From positions 29,798 to 93,797 of the forward strand of contig CAYPNM010000009.1 of assembly GCA_964412105.1 (NCBI GenBank): 64,000 nucleotides of DNA, read 5' to 3'. Position 1 is the stretch's first letter; every line of letters starts with the position of its first letter. The stretch comes from JAKAGZ01 sp964412105. Its GTDB lineage: Bacteria; Bacteroidota; Ignavibacteria; Ignavibacteriales; Ignavibacteriaceae. The position numbers were made by a program, and so were the translations under genes. The notes below the pieces were generated by a model. The model was not told where the DNA came from. It worked only from the letters and a program-made list of their open reading frames with translations, and ran no database searches. Below are positions 53,317 to 61,822 of the stretch, piece after piece.

Positions 53317-53928
53317 TTATAAAGCTCGAATTTTAGTTTAGTTTTTAATAATTGTTTGTTATTTTTTAAGTGATAATGATTTTGACCTGCTTTTTGGCTT
53401 ACGTTTAAAATTTTAATACTTATTACATTATATAAAAACACATATCATTTTCAATAATTCCTATATTTAACTTCTGTAAACCAGCATTGTAAATAATTTT
53501 TTTGAACAAAATGATAGATTTACCTGCAAAAAATTAAATCCTCAAAAGCATCATACCTTAGTGATTACCAATCATATTATAAAAAATACTAAATAAAAGA
53601 ATATCCTGGTATATATTTAACTACATAGCTTTGAAAAGAGCTATTATTTAAATTATGCCCATTAAAAAGAATTTTGTGCCAAATTATGTTAATTACAAAA
53701 TTACTTGGAAATTCATGATATATCAATTAGGAGAGCTTTTAAGATATAAACTAGCACACAAGGAAATCACTTAAAATTAGGCATGTCATACTTTTAAATT
53801 CAGTTCATTTACTTGCAATTCATACATAACAAAGAACTCCAAACGTTAAAATAATTAATTAATGCATACTTGACTTTTAGATATCAATATGATATCATTA
53901 CAATATCAATTTATAAGGGTAATGAAAA
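53317..53928. other. 612-bp AT-rich non-coding stretch with the SPFH promoter
   Basis: No gene recognised. It ends with a clear promoter and a set of repeated boxes (53870-53908), described separately. The rest is low-complexity AT-rich sequence. Confidence 0.5.
53870..53908 (+). promoter_or_regulatory. Promoter with three ATATCA boxes at 11-bp spacing
   Basis: TTGACT (53870-53875), 17-base spacer, TATCAT (53893-53898). ATATCA occurs at 53881-53886, 53892-53897 and 53903-53908, each exactly 11 bp after the last, covering the spacer, the -10 element and the start region. The first two also form a perfect dyad, GATATCA-ATA-TGATATC (53880-53896). Ribbon-helix-helix proteins such as Arc bind sites 11 bp apart, and the third gene of this operon encodes one. 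Confidence 0.78.
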
Positions 53929-54804
53929 ATGGAAACAATTAGCGAAAAAACTGGCAACAAGATGAGCGGCTTTATTGCATTGGTTCTGGCAATTATTTAC
54001 CTGGCATTAGACGTTTGTCTATTCTATATAATGATTAAACAGGACGAGCCATTAATTTTAGTCTTGGCTTTGCCTTTGGTCTTCTTTACAGTTTTCTGGA
54101 ACATTGGCTATATGGTAATACAACCAAATGACTCGCGCGTTCTGATACTTTTCGGAAAGTACAATGGGACTGTAAAAGACGATGGCTTCTTCTGGGTAAA
54201 TCCCTTCACACTAAAACGTCACGTTTCACTGAGGATTAGAAATTTCAACAGCGATAAAATAAAAGTTAATGATCTGCACGGTAATCCGATTGAAATTGCG
54301 GCAGTTGTAGTATGGAAAGTTATAAGTCCTGCACGTGCAGTATTTGACGTCGAAAACTATGAGCAGTTTGTTGCCATACAGGCAGAAACGGCAATCCGTA
54401 CACTCGCCTCCGAATATCCTTACGACACAAACGAAGGAGAAAAAGAATCATTAAGAAGTAGTCCCACAGAAGTTGCTGAAAACCTGAGGAAAGAACTTCA
54501 GTCGAGACTGGAAATTGCAGGAGTCAACGTAGTTGAAGCAAGAATAACACACTTGGCTTACGCGCAGGAAATTGCACAGGCCATGTTACGCAGACAACAG
54601 GCGCAGGCGATTGTTGCGGCAAGATTTAAGATAGTCGAAGGAGCTGTAGGAATGGTTCAGCAGGCACTAAAAAATCTAAGCGATAAAAACATTGTAAATC
54701 TTGACGAAGAAAGAAAAGCGCAGATGGTAAATAATCTTATGGTTGCGCTGGTTGCTGAAAGCGAGGCACAGCCTGTAATAAATACAGGAACTATTTATCA
54801 ATAA
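53929..54804 (+). CDS. SPFH/prohibitin-domain membrane protein
   Basis: A 291-residue protein of the SPFH (stomatin/prohibitin/flotillin/HflK) family. Two hydrophobic helices at about 15-36 and 40-62 anchor it in the membrane. The SPFH domain follows (about 65-240): NDSRVLILFGKYNGTVKDDGFFWVNPFTLKRHVSLRIRNF, then IEIAAVVVWKVISPARAVFDVENYEQFVAIQAETAIRTLASEYPYD. A C-terminal helical part ends VEARITHLAYAQEIAQAMLRRQQAQAIVAARFKIVEGAVGMVQQAL, where SPFH proteins oligomerise. It leads a three-gene operon and may organise membrane microdomains or scaffold a stress response. Confidence 0.92.
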   Translation: METISEKTGNKMSGFIALVLAIIYLALDVCLFYIMIKQDEPLILVLALPLVFFTVFWNIGYMVIQPNDSRVLILFGKYNGTVKDDGFFWVNPFTLKRHVSLRIRNFNSDKIKVNDLHGNPIEIAAVVVWKVISPARAVFDVENYEQFVAIQAETAIRTLASEYPYDTNEGEKESLRSSPTEVAENLRKELQSRLEIAGVNVVEARITHLAYAQEIAQAMLRRQQAQAIVAARFKIVEGAVGMVQQALKNLSDKNIVNLDEERKAQMVNNLMVALVAESEAQPVINTGTIYQ

Positions 54805-54818
54805 AGTTAATTACTAAG

Positions 54819-55328
54819 ATGAAAAGTATATCAGATCTGGTTGGTGAGGCATTGATCATACATCAGCCCTCTGTTTGGAAAAGTTATTACGAATTGAAAC
54901 ACGGTGAAGAAATTCTGGGAACAATTCGGGCAAAAGGCTTTTTTGGAAGAAATGTAATATTCAAAATGGAAAATAATGAATGGGAAATTTATCAGCCCTC
55001 ATTTTGGAAATCAGAAATAGCCATTAGACAGTCCGGTCATGAGCTACCTTATGCCACATACAGAAGAGAAGGTTTTAAATCCAGAGGAACTGTAAGAATG
55101 TATAAAGGCGAGCAAATGAGGCTTGAATATAAGCTTTTTTCTAGCGGATACAGTATTCAAACCATATCCGCCGAAAAACTAGTTACTTTTAAAGACCGTG
55201 TTTCATTCAAAGAAAAAACTGTTTTTTACATTGAGAAAAGATCAGAACTATTAGATAAATATCCCTGGGTAATTGCTCTTGCATGGCATATAATGTTGCA
55301 GCGAAAACGTGCATCCCATGCGGGTTAG
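54819..55328 (+). CDS. LURP/tubby-like beta-barrel protein (tentative)
   Basis: A 169-residue soluble protein with visible internal duplication: IIHQPSVWKSYYELKHGEEI (about 13-32) matches IYQPSFWKSEIAIRQSGHEL (about 58-77) at QPS-x-WKS, and each is followed by a basic strand. The run of hydrophobic strands (YRREGFKSRGTVRMYKGEQMRLEYKLFSSGYSI) resembles LURP-one-related proteins, which have a tubby-like membrane-phosphoinositide-binding barrel. The C terminus reads KYPWVIALAWHIMLQRKRA, the central helix typical of that fold. The call is tentative. It sits 14 bases after the SPFH gene. Confidence 0.65.
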   Translation: MKSISDLVGEALIIHQPSVWKSYYELKHGEEILGTIRAKGFFGRNVIFKMENNEWEIYQPSFWKSEIAIRQSGHELPYATYRREGFKSRGTVRMYKGEQMRLEYKLFSSGYSIQTISAEKLVTFKDRVSFKEKTVFYIEKRSELLDKYPWVIALAWHIMLQRKRASHAG

Positions 55329-55343
55329 GAAAGACATATTGAA

Positions 55344-55538
55344 ATGGCAGAGAAAAAGAAATTTTTATTAAGAATCGATGAAAACATTCACGCCGCCCTT
55401 GAAAAATGGGCGGCTGACGAATTACGCAGCATAAACGCACAGATTGAATTCTTGCTGAAGGATGCTGCTCGTAGAGCCGGCAGACTTATGGCGAATCCGC
55501 AAAATCCCGATAATCCCGATGAAAAAATCAACAATTAG
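55344..55538 (+). CDS. Arc-family ribbon-helix-helix DNA-binding protein
   Basis: A 64-residue protein with a ribbon-helix-helix fold: KKKFLLRIDENIHAALEKWA (beta-strand residues K-F-L-L-R, then helix 1) and ADELRSINAQIEFLLKDAAR (helix 2, with the conserved S-x-N-A turn). Arc-type dimers bind tandem sites about 11 bp apart through the ribbon. It lies 15 bases after the preceding gene in the same operon. The 11-bp-spaced ATATCA boxes in its own promoter are an attractive target (inference). The Pro/Asn-rich tail is disordered. Confidence 0.85.
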   Translation: MAEKKKFLLRIDENIHAALEKWAADELRSINAQIEFLLKDAARRAGRLMANPQNPDNPDEKINN

Positions 55539-55720
55539 AACAATAACTATAAATTTTTATAATTTCTTATTGCATTTAGGGAATTATTCAGTATCTTTTA
55601 TGGTTATACAAATAACTCTACGAGTGGCCTAAGTAATTTTTATTTGTGATAATTATTCTCATCTCATTTTGTAGTTCATTCTATAAATAACTTGTTTCTT
55701 AACTCTTCAAAAGGTGCCAT

Positions 55721-56320
55721 ATGAAAAAAGGTCTTTTCATTGCGTCCATCTCTATTATCTTCGTCTCCTTGATTTTCATCCAGCTCAATTGTTCTCAAAA
55801 TTCCGAGCAAAAACCGATGACACAGGAAGAACAAATTGCACACGGAAAGTATCTAGTTAACCTTGGGGGATGTAATGACTGTCATTCACCAAAAGTAATG
55901 ACTACGATGGGCCCGATGCCTGATACAACAAAATTGCTTTCAGGACATCCAGCTGATGAGCCATTGGGAGAAATTGACCCTGCGATCTATAAAAAGGGAC
56001 AATGGGTATGGGCAGGTGCTACGGATTTCACTTCTTGGGTAGGTCCCTGGGGAGTTTCATTTACAGCTAATCTAACACCGGATAATGAAACCGGCTTAGG
56101 AACCTGGACACCAGACTTATTTATTAAAGCATTAAGAACCGGGAAACATATGGGAATCGGAAGACCGCTTCTTCCTCCGATGCCCTGGATGTTCATTGGT
56201 AAATGCACAGATAATGATCTGAAGGCAATTTTTGCTTATTTGCATTCGCTCCCTGCAATACACAATAAGGTTCCGGATCCAATTCCTCCGGATAAAATGG
56301 CAGCTTTATTTAAGAAATAA
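55721..56320 (+). CDS. Exported c-type cytochrome
   Basis: A 199-residue monohaem cytochrome c, with a signal sequence ending LNC (Cys24), so possibly a lipoprotein. The haem site is CNDCH (GGCNDCHSPKV, near 52-56) with MP-x-M (PPMPWMF, near 155) as likely axial Met. GKYLVNLGGCNDCHSPKV at the start and LKAIFAYLHSLPAIHNKVPDPIPP at the end fit the class I cytochromes found with sugar or alcohol dehydrogenases. It would move electrons in the periplasm. It ends with a very strong terminator. Confidence 0.9.
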   Translation: MKKGLFIASISIIFVSLIFIQLNCSQNSEQKPMTQEEQIAHGKYLVNLGGCNDCHSPKVMTTMGPMPDTTKLLSGHPADEPLGEIDPAIYKKGQWVWAGATDFTSWVGPWGVSFTANLTPDNETGLGTWTPDLFIKALRTGKHMGIGRPLLPPMPWMFIGKCTDNDLKAIFAYLHSLPAIHNKVPDPIPPDKMAALFKK

Positions 56321-56326
56321 TTATTG

Positions 56327-56360
56327 AAATTCCCCCTTTTATTAAAAAGGGGGAATTTTT
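56327..56360 (+). terminator. Strong poly-C/poly-G terminator
   Basis: AAATTCCCCCTTTT (56327-56340) pairs perfectly with AAAAGGGGGAATTT (56345-56358) around ATTA, 14 bp, followed by two more Ts. It lies 6 bases after the cytochrome stop. Confidence 0.95.
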
Positions 56361-56630
56361 CCTTCCTTACCATCTTGTAGTATTTGGCAATTATGTGCCA
56401 TGCATCTAGTTAAAACTATTAAATTTGACATAATTTGCTACCCCTTCCCACCTTCAAGAAACGGCAGCGAATTGGTTTCTCCCAATTGAAAGAATACCTT
56501 TTTAGGTGTTTAATTTTCATACAATTTTGCACTTTTTGATGGCTTTCTAGCATGGAATATTTTTTGTAAGATTTTCAAGACTTGGGGATTAGTGTGCCTA
56601 TTGCTTTGTTTAATAAATTTATAGGGGTTT

Positions 56631-57518
56631 ATGTACAACTCAATTGTGCTTGTCAAGCAGGTCCCTGATACAGCAAACATTTCTGGTAAAGTAATGAAGG
56701 ATGACGGGACTGTAAACCGTTCAAAACTTCCCGCAATTTTCAACTATGAAGACAAAGTTTCACTCGAATTAGCATTGCAGGTAAAAGAACGCTATGGCGG
56801 AAAGGTTACAGCAATAACAATGGGTCCACCTCGTGCGTCCGATATTTTGCGGGAATGTCTCTATATGGGTGCGGATGAAGTTTATCTCATAAGTGATAGA
56901 AAATTCGCTGGTGCTGACACTCTTGCAACTTCCTATGTTTTAAGCGAGGCCATTAAAAAAATTGGAAACTATCATTTTGTCTTTGCCGGACGGCAGGCAA
57001 TTGACGGCGATACTGCACAGGTCGGTCCTCAAACAGCAGAAAAGCTGAACATTCCACAAATAACCTACACAGAAGAAATAATCGATCTTAAAAACAGCAA
57101 GATTCAGATAAAAAGAAAAATTGATGGCGGCTATGAGGTCGTCGAAAGCAGCCTCCCTGTTCTACTAACTGTGCTAAAAGATGTTGTAGCTCCGCGCCCC
57201 TTTAGTGCTAAGAGGATTATGGCTTACAAAGGCGCAAAATCATTAATTGAGCTGGAAAAACTAACAGAGGAAAATTCACTTTTATATATAGATAAGCTCA
57301 TTCATGAATATAAAGAACGGGGACTTTATATTAACACTCTTACAACTGATGATATGAACATAGATATTGAACGATGTGGATTAAAGGGATCTCCCACAAA
57401 AGTATATAAAGTTGATTCAGTGGTGCTTGCAAGTAATGGGCAGAAAAAAATAGAAGGGACAAAAGCTGGGCTCGGAGAGTTGGTCGATCAATTAATGAAC
57501 GATCATATTTTTGGTTAA
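56631..57518 (+). CDS. etfB: Electron transfer flavoprotein, beta subunit
   Basis: The small subunit of the FAD/AMP heterodimer that accepts electrons from acyl-CoA dehydrogenases and passes them to ETF-quinone oxidoreductase. It has 295 residues: NSIVLVKQVPDTANI at the start, YEDKVSLELALQVKERYGGKVTAITMGPPRASDILRECLYMGADEVYLISD (nucleotide binding), and GRQAIDGDTAQVGPQTAEKLNIPQIT (the AMP/signature loop). The protein is about 30 residues longer than standard FixA/EtfB, with an extra C-terminal tail (KKIEGTKAGLGELVDQLMNDHIFG). Operon with etfA (12 bases on). Confidence 0.95.
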   Translation: MYNSIVLVKQVPDTANISGKVMKDDGTVNRSKLPAIFNYEDKVSLELALQVKERYGGKVTAITMGPPRASDILRECLYMGADEVYLISDRKFAGADTLATSYVLSEAIKKIGNYHFVFAGRQAIDGDTAQVGPQTAEKLNIPQITYTEEIIDLKNSKIQIKRKIDGGYEVVESSLPVLLTVLKDVVAPRPFSAKRIMAYKGAKSLIELEKLTEENSLLYIDKLIHEYKERGLYINTLTTDDMNIDIERCGLKGSPTKVYKVDSVVLASNGQKKIEGTKAGLGELVDQLMNDHIFG

Positions 57519-57530
57519 AAGGAAATTTAA

Positions 57531-58547
57531 ATGAATTTTAAAAATGAAGTCTGGGTATTTATTGAACAGAGAAATGGTAAACCTGCAGATGTAAGCTTTG
57601 AACTTCTTTGTAAAGGGACTAAGCTTGCAGAAACTATGGGCGGAGTTTTAAAAGCGATTGTCATCGGGTCAGATACAGATGAAACCGTTAAACAAACTTT
57701 TATTTACGGTGCTGATGAGACTGTAGTATTTGATCACCCTTCGCTTAAAAATTTCCGAACTATACCTTATGCTAGAATTTTACAGAACCTTGTGAAGGAG
57801 CACACCCCCAGAATCGTGCTTTTTGGTGCCACAATAATCGGTAGAGATCTGGCACCAAGAGTTGCTTCACATACCAAAAGCGGACTCACTGCTGACTGTA
57901 CCGATCTCCAAATCTCGGATGTAAAATATTTAAATCAAAATCACTCGAAACTATTGCTTCAGATCCGGCCGGCTTTCGGTGGAAACATTATTGCGACAAT
58001 TATAACTCCGGATGTGCCCACACAAATGGCAACGGTACGCGAGGGAGTAATGGAACTTTTCCCCCTTGAAAAACCAAAAGAAGAAAAAATTACTAAACTA
58101 GAATACAAAGCTGAACCAATTGATGATCTTGTACAGATAATAAAACAACACCGGGAAGAAAATAAGGTGAATTTAAAAGCTTCACCTATTATAGTCGCTG
58201 GGGGTTATGGGCTGGGAACAAAAGACAATTTCCGGTTGATTGAAGAACTGGCACACACTATCGGAGGCGAAGTAGCCGGAAGCCGGGCCGCTGTTGATGC
58301 TGGCTTTGTTACACCCGATAGGCAGGTCGGACAAACCGGTGTAACGGTTCGTCCCAAACTTTATATTGCTATCGGAATTTCTGGAGCTATACAACATAGA
58401 GCCGGAATGAAGGATTCAAATAAAATTATTGCAATAAATACTGATCCTGAAGCACCGATTTTTGATATCGCGCATTATGGAATTGTTGGAGATGCAATGC
58501 AGGTAATTCCTCAATTCATTGAAGTATATAAACATAAACTGAAATAG
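57531..58547 (+). CDS. etfA: Electron transfer flavoprotein, alpha subunit
   Basis: The FAD-binding partner of etfB, 338 residues. The N-terminal domain begins EVWVFIEQRNGKPADVSFELLCKGTKLAETMGG. The C-terminal FAD domain carries the signature: GSRAAVDAGFVTPDRQVGQTG, then KLYIAIGISGAIQHRAGMKDS and IIAINTDPEAPIFDIAHYGIVGD. Genes etfB-etfA-ACAD in this order form a unit for beta-oxidation. The next gene starts 8 bases later. Confidence 0.96.
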   Translation: MNFKNEVWVFIEQRNGKPADVSFELLCKGTKLAETMGGVLKAIVIGSDTDETVKQTFIYGADETVVFDHPSLKNFRTIPYARILQNLVKEHTPRIVLFGATIIGRDLAPRVASHTKSGLTADCTDLQISDVKYLNQNHSKLLLQIRPAFGGNIIATIITPDVPTQMATVREGVMELFPLEKPKEEKITKLEYKAEPIDDLVQIIKQHREENKVNLKASPIIVAGGYGLGTKDNFRLIEELAHTIGGEVAGSRAAVDAGFVTPDRQVGQTGVTVRPKLYIAIGISGAIQHRAGMKDSNKIIAINTDPEAPIFDIAHYGIVGDAMQVIPQFIEVYKHKLK

Positions 58548-58555
58548 GAATAATA

Positions 58556-60277
58556 ATGCCTAATTTTTTTACAGACAACAGTGATCTTCAATTTATCTTT
58601 AATAATTGCGACCTGAAAGAAGTTGTGGAAATTGCAGAAGATAATTACCAGCAGTCCAAAGAGTTTAATTATGCCCCCGTTAATTATGAAGATGCTATCG
58701 AGAATTACAGAAAGGTGCTTGAGATAACTGGCGATATTGCTGGAAACTTTATTGCCGAACGTGCCTCCGGTGTAGATGAAGAAGGTGCCGTTTTAAAAGA
58801 CGGAAGGGTTTATTATGCTTCTGGCACGGAAGAAAATCTGAAACAGCTTACTCAGGCCGATCTCCGAGGAATGATTTTCCCAAGGAAATACGGCGGGTTA
58901 AATTTCCCCTTTACTTTTTATGTTATGGCAATTGAAATTGTCTCGCGTGCAGATGCTTCATTGATGAATATTTTTGGACTGCAGGATATTGGAGATACAA
59001 TCAAAAAATTTGGATCTGAAGGGCAAAGAGAGAACTTTATTCCCGGTTTCTGTACAGGTGAATATACTGGTGCAATGGCATTAACCGAACCTGATGCGGG
59101 ATCAGATCTGCAGGCAGTAAAATTACAAGCTTACCAGAACGAAAAAGGTCAATGGTTCTTAAAAGGGGTTAAAAGATTTATCACCAATGGTAACGGTGAT
59201 GTGCTTTTAGTACTTGCAAGATCAGAACCAGGAACAAAAGATGGACGCGGGCTAAGCATGTTTGTATGCAAAAGGGATGATACAGTAATCGTGAGAAGAA
59301 TAGAACATAAGCTTGGCATACACGGCTCCCCTACCTGTGAGCTTCAATTTAATGATACCCCCGCTCAACTGGTCGGCCAAAGAAAATTCGGATTAATAAA
59401 ATATGTATTCGATTTAATGTTTCGTGCTAGAATGGGAGTATCAGCACAGGCACTCGGAATTTCGCAGGCAGCTTATGAAGAAGCCCTGAAATACGCCAAA
59501 GCAAGGGAACAATTCGGAAAATCTATTTATAACATTCCGGTTATATCCAATATGCTCATTGATATGCGTGTAATGCTTGAGGCTAACCGCGCATTATTTT
59601 ATTTCGCCGCAAAGAGCGTGGATTTAAAGGAAAAACTCGAGGAAAAAATTGAAAAACTAAAAGCTGAGGGTAAACCTTTCAGTGAAGAAAATATTCTGTT
59701 AAAAAAAGCAACCAAAGAAGCAAACCTGCTAACACCTATTTCAAAATATACTCTTACTGAGGGTGCCAATAAAATTACATATGATGCCTTACAGATTCAT
59801 GGGGGCACAGGTTATATGAGAGAATTTAAAGTTGAAAGACTTGCCCGTGATGCAAGGATTACAAACATATATGAAGGAACCTCTCAGCTTCAAATTGTGG
59901 CTGCAAGCGGAGGAGTTATTAACGATATTCTTGCTGCAAAATTCGATGAGTACGAAAAGAAGAATTATAAAGGCGGCGTTGCCCCCCTTGTAAATCATTT
60001 AATAGAAATAAAAGAAATATTTAAAGATTGTCTTAAATACGTAATCGAGAGAAAAGATCCTGCATTTCAGGACGTCGCAGCAAAGGATCTGGTCGAGCTT
60101 TATACATATTTAATAATTGGTTATCTCTTGCTGGATCAGGCGGAAATTGAGCCTAAAAAAGTTTTTATAGCAAATCGTTATGTTCTGACATCTCTTGCAA
60201 ACGCGCGGAAAAATGCGGAGTCAATTAAAGACGGTTTATTCTCGGATATTTTACACGCAGAAAAAATTTTATCATAA
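58556..60277 (+). CDS. Acyl-CoA dehydrogenase with a charged insertion
   Basis: Oxidises an acyl-CoA to the 2,3-enoyl-CoA, passing electrons to ETF. It has 573 residues. FAD/substrate motifs: GAMALTEPDAGSDLQAV (172-188), KRFITNGNGDV (206-216), and RFGAREQFGKSI-like AKAREQFGKSIYNIPVI (314-330). The catalytic base is E440 in NIYEGTSQLQIVAASGGV. A charged Lys/Glu-rich insertion (about 355-390) lies between the C-terminal helices and is uncommon. The N-terminal extension of about 55 residues and the C-terminal helical part (460-573) give a size between normal ACAD and very-long-chain types. Confidence 0.94.
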   Translation: MPNFFTDNSDLQFIFNNCDLKEVVEIAEDNYQQSKEFNYAPVNYEDAIENYRKVLEITGDIAGNFIAERASGVDEEGAVLKDGRVYYASGTEENLKQLTQADLRGMIFPRKYGGLNFPFTFYVMAIEIVSRADASLMNIFGLQDIGDTIKKFGSEGQRENFIPGFCTGEYTGAMALTEPDAGSDLQAVKLQAYQNEKGQWFLKGVKRFITNGNGDVLLVLARSEPGTKDGRGLSMFVCKRDDTVIVRRIEHKLGIHGSPTCELQFNDTPAQLVGQRKFGLIKYVFDLMFRARMGVSAQALGISQAAYEEALKYAKAREQFGKSIYNIPVISNMLIDMRVMLEANRALFYFAAKSVDLKEKLEEKIEKLKAEGKPFSEENILLKKATKEANLLTPISKYTLTEGANKITYDALQIHGGTGYMREFKVERLARDARITNIYEGTSQLQIVAASGGVINDILAAKFDEYEKKNYKGGVAPLVNHLIEIKEIFKDCLKYVIERKDPAFQDVAAKDLVELYTYLIIGYLLLDQAEIEPKKVFIANRYVLTSLANARKNAESIKDGLFSDILHAEKILS

Positions 60278-60298
60278 TCTATATTAAAAGGTGGCATA

Positions 60299-60511
60299 AT
60301 GGACAATAAAAAATTACACTACTATAGAATCTATGACGACCAGGAAAAATTTAACTACTTAAAAAGCTCACTTTGTCATTCTGAACTGGAACAATGGTTG
60401 AAGGAATATGAATCAAAACATCAAAAATATTTTAACGCAGAACTCGTAAATTTCCTGAAAGAGCATGACAAGGAAGCTGAGATAATAGAAGTAAGCGATC
60501 TATCATATTAA
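60299..60511 (+). CDS. Small hypothetical protein after the ETF operon
   Basis: A 70-residue charged protein: MDNKKLHYYRIYDDQEKFNY at the start, then LKSSLCHSELEQWLKEYESK and FNAELVNFLKEHDKEAEIIE. No domain recognised. AAAGGTGG sits 5 bases before the ATG, a good ribosome-binding site, so it is probably translated. It follows the ACAD gene by 21 bases and may be the last gene of that operon. It could be a regulatory or accessory peptide; function unknown. Confidence 0.65.
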   Translation: MDNKKLHYYRIYDDQEKFNYLKSSLCHSELEQWLKEYESKHQKYFNAELVNFLKEHDKEAEIIEVSDLSY

Positions 60512-60544
60512 AAAACTTGTTGCTGACTGCTCCATAATTTAATC

Positions 60545-61387
60545 CTATAACCCCAGGGCAAACAAGATTGCCCCGAGAGTTAACCCTATTGTAAAATTGA
60601 ACAACTTAATCTTTATTGAATCCTTAAATGAATAAGAAAGCATAGGCAGAAGCCCGTGGCCGTCCTGCACAATTGAATTTGTTAAAAGGATAGAGAACGG
60701 AATAACTCCTGCAGCAAACATGGTTACAAATACAAGATTTGGTCCCGATTCAGGTATCAGCCCTATCAGAGCCGATATAACCAAAACGAGAAAAGCATAT
60801 TGGTGTGAAAACTCTCCAAAATTCCAGTAATTTTTTCCTACCTCGATAAAAACCAGTGCTCCGAATGTCCACAAAAATGTTTTCCATACATGATGTCTAA
60901 TAATGTGCCCCCAAATATGCTCAGTAAAATAATGTCTGAATCCTTTTTCATTTTTATGGTATTGTTTTACTTCACAATCAGTACAGGTTTGTATATTGAA
61001 TCTTTTTACTGCAGAATCAATTATTTTAGAAGAAAATAGTCCAATAAAAAAAAGAACAATAAAAAGTATTAAAGCAGATTCAGGAAACATAACCAGCATA
61101 ACATAAGCCTCATCACCTGAAGTAGCTATCATACTGCCTGAAAGTGCCCCAAAGCTTATCATTCCATGCATATACAGACTTACATTTGCAAATGCGCCCA
61201 TACATCCGGGTATAGTGCCAATACCGGAAGAAACAAAGTACTGTTTCCATTTTCCTGCTGAATCAAGAAGGAGTGCAAATTTCCCCTTGCTCCATACATT
61301 AATAAGATCAACAGTAATCATCATAACAAGTACGAACAAAGTTATCTTTATGCTTTCAACTAAAGTATCGCTCAAATAACCCGTCAT
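60545..61387 (-). CDS. Ten-TM putative metal permease (ArsP_2/PF11449-type)
   Basis: A 280-residue polytopic membrane protein of the putative heavy-metal permease family (ArsP_2). About eight to ten helices: SIKITLFVLVMMITVDLINVW, PGCMGAFANVSLYMHGMISFGAL, LILFIVLFFIGLF, WKTFLWTFGALVFIEVG and others. A cytosolic loop (about 128-160) carries CTDC and a His-rich motif (KQYHKNEKGFRHYFTEHIWGHIIRHH), plausible metal ligands. PESGPNLVFVTMFAAGV holds a conserved proline kink. It is the last gene of the DUF134-NifX-permease operon. Metal efflux is inference from family and context. Confidence 0.88.
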   Translation of the reverse strand: MTGYLSDTLVESIKITLFVLVMMITVDLINVWSKGKFALLLDSAGKWKQYFVSSGIGTIPGCMGAFANVSLYMHGMISFGALSGSMIATSGDEAYVMLVMFPESALILFIVLFFIGLFSSKIIDSAVKRFNIQTCTDCEVKQYHKNEKGFRHYFTEHIWGHIIRHHVWKTFLWTFGALVFIEVGKNYWNFGEFSHQYAFLVLVISALIGLIPESGPNLVFVTMFAAGVIPFSILLTNSIVQDGHGLLPMLSYSFKDSIKIKLFNFTIGLTLGAILFALGL

Positions 61388-61399
61388 ATATCTTAGTCA

Positions 61400-61798
61400 T
61401 TAATTATTATGATCACAGGTATTGTCCTCTTTTTGGGAAAGTTCACCTTTTAAATACTTTTCCGCCGCTTCATCAGCCATTCTTTCATCCGTTAAAAATG
61501 GAACTATATTTCCCGCTTTCAAATCTTCAATTACACGCCATCCACCACTTTGAAAAATTACCGCTTCACAATCTTTAAGCGCGTCAACTAGCGCTGCATG
61601 ACTGTGATGGTGTCCCTCGCCATGCTCATGATGATGTTGTTCACCATGGTTGCCCTGGCTATGATGCGTGAATGTGTTTTGCCTTATTTCTTTTCCTGTA
61701 ATTTTGCCCGATTCAGCATTATAAATTATAAATGACTTACATCTGCCAAGATGCCCGGTTACATGCTTTAAATCATTACTAGCAATTGCTATTTTCAT
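61400..61798 (-). CDS. NifX/NifB-like cofactor-binding protein with a His-rich insertion
   Basis: A 132-residue protein of the dinitrogenase Fe-Mo cofactor-binding family. The fold is seen in MKIAIASNDLKHVTGHLGRCKSFIIYNAESGKITGKEIRQ and the second half ALVDALKDCEAVIFQSGGWRVIEDLKAGNIVPFLTDERMADEAAEKYLKGEL. Between them (residues 45-67) are eleven histidines in 23 residues, able to bind several metal ions. No nitrogenase genes are present, so a metal-chaperone or buffer role fits better than cofactor biosynthesis. It lies 24 bases after the DUF134 gene and 12 bases before the permease gene. Confidence 0.9.
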   Translation of the reverse strand: MKIAIASNDLKHVTGHLGRCKSFIIYNAESGKITGKEIRQNTFTHHSQGNHGEQHHHEHGEGHHHSHAALVDALKDCEAVIFQSGGWRVIEDLKAGNIVPFLTDERMADEAAEKYLKGELSQKEDNTCDHNN

Positions 61799-61822
61799 TT
61801 TTTTACCCCGTTATTAAAATAT

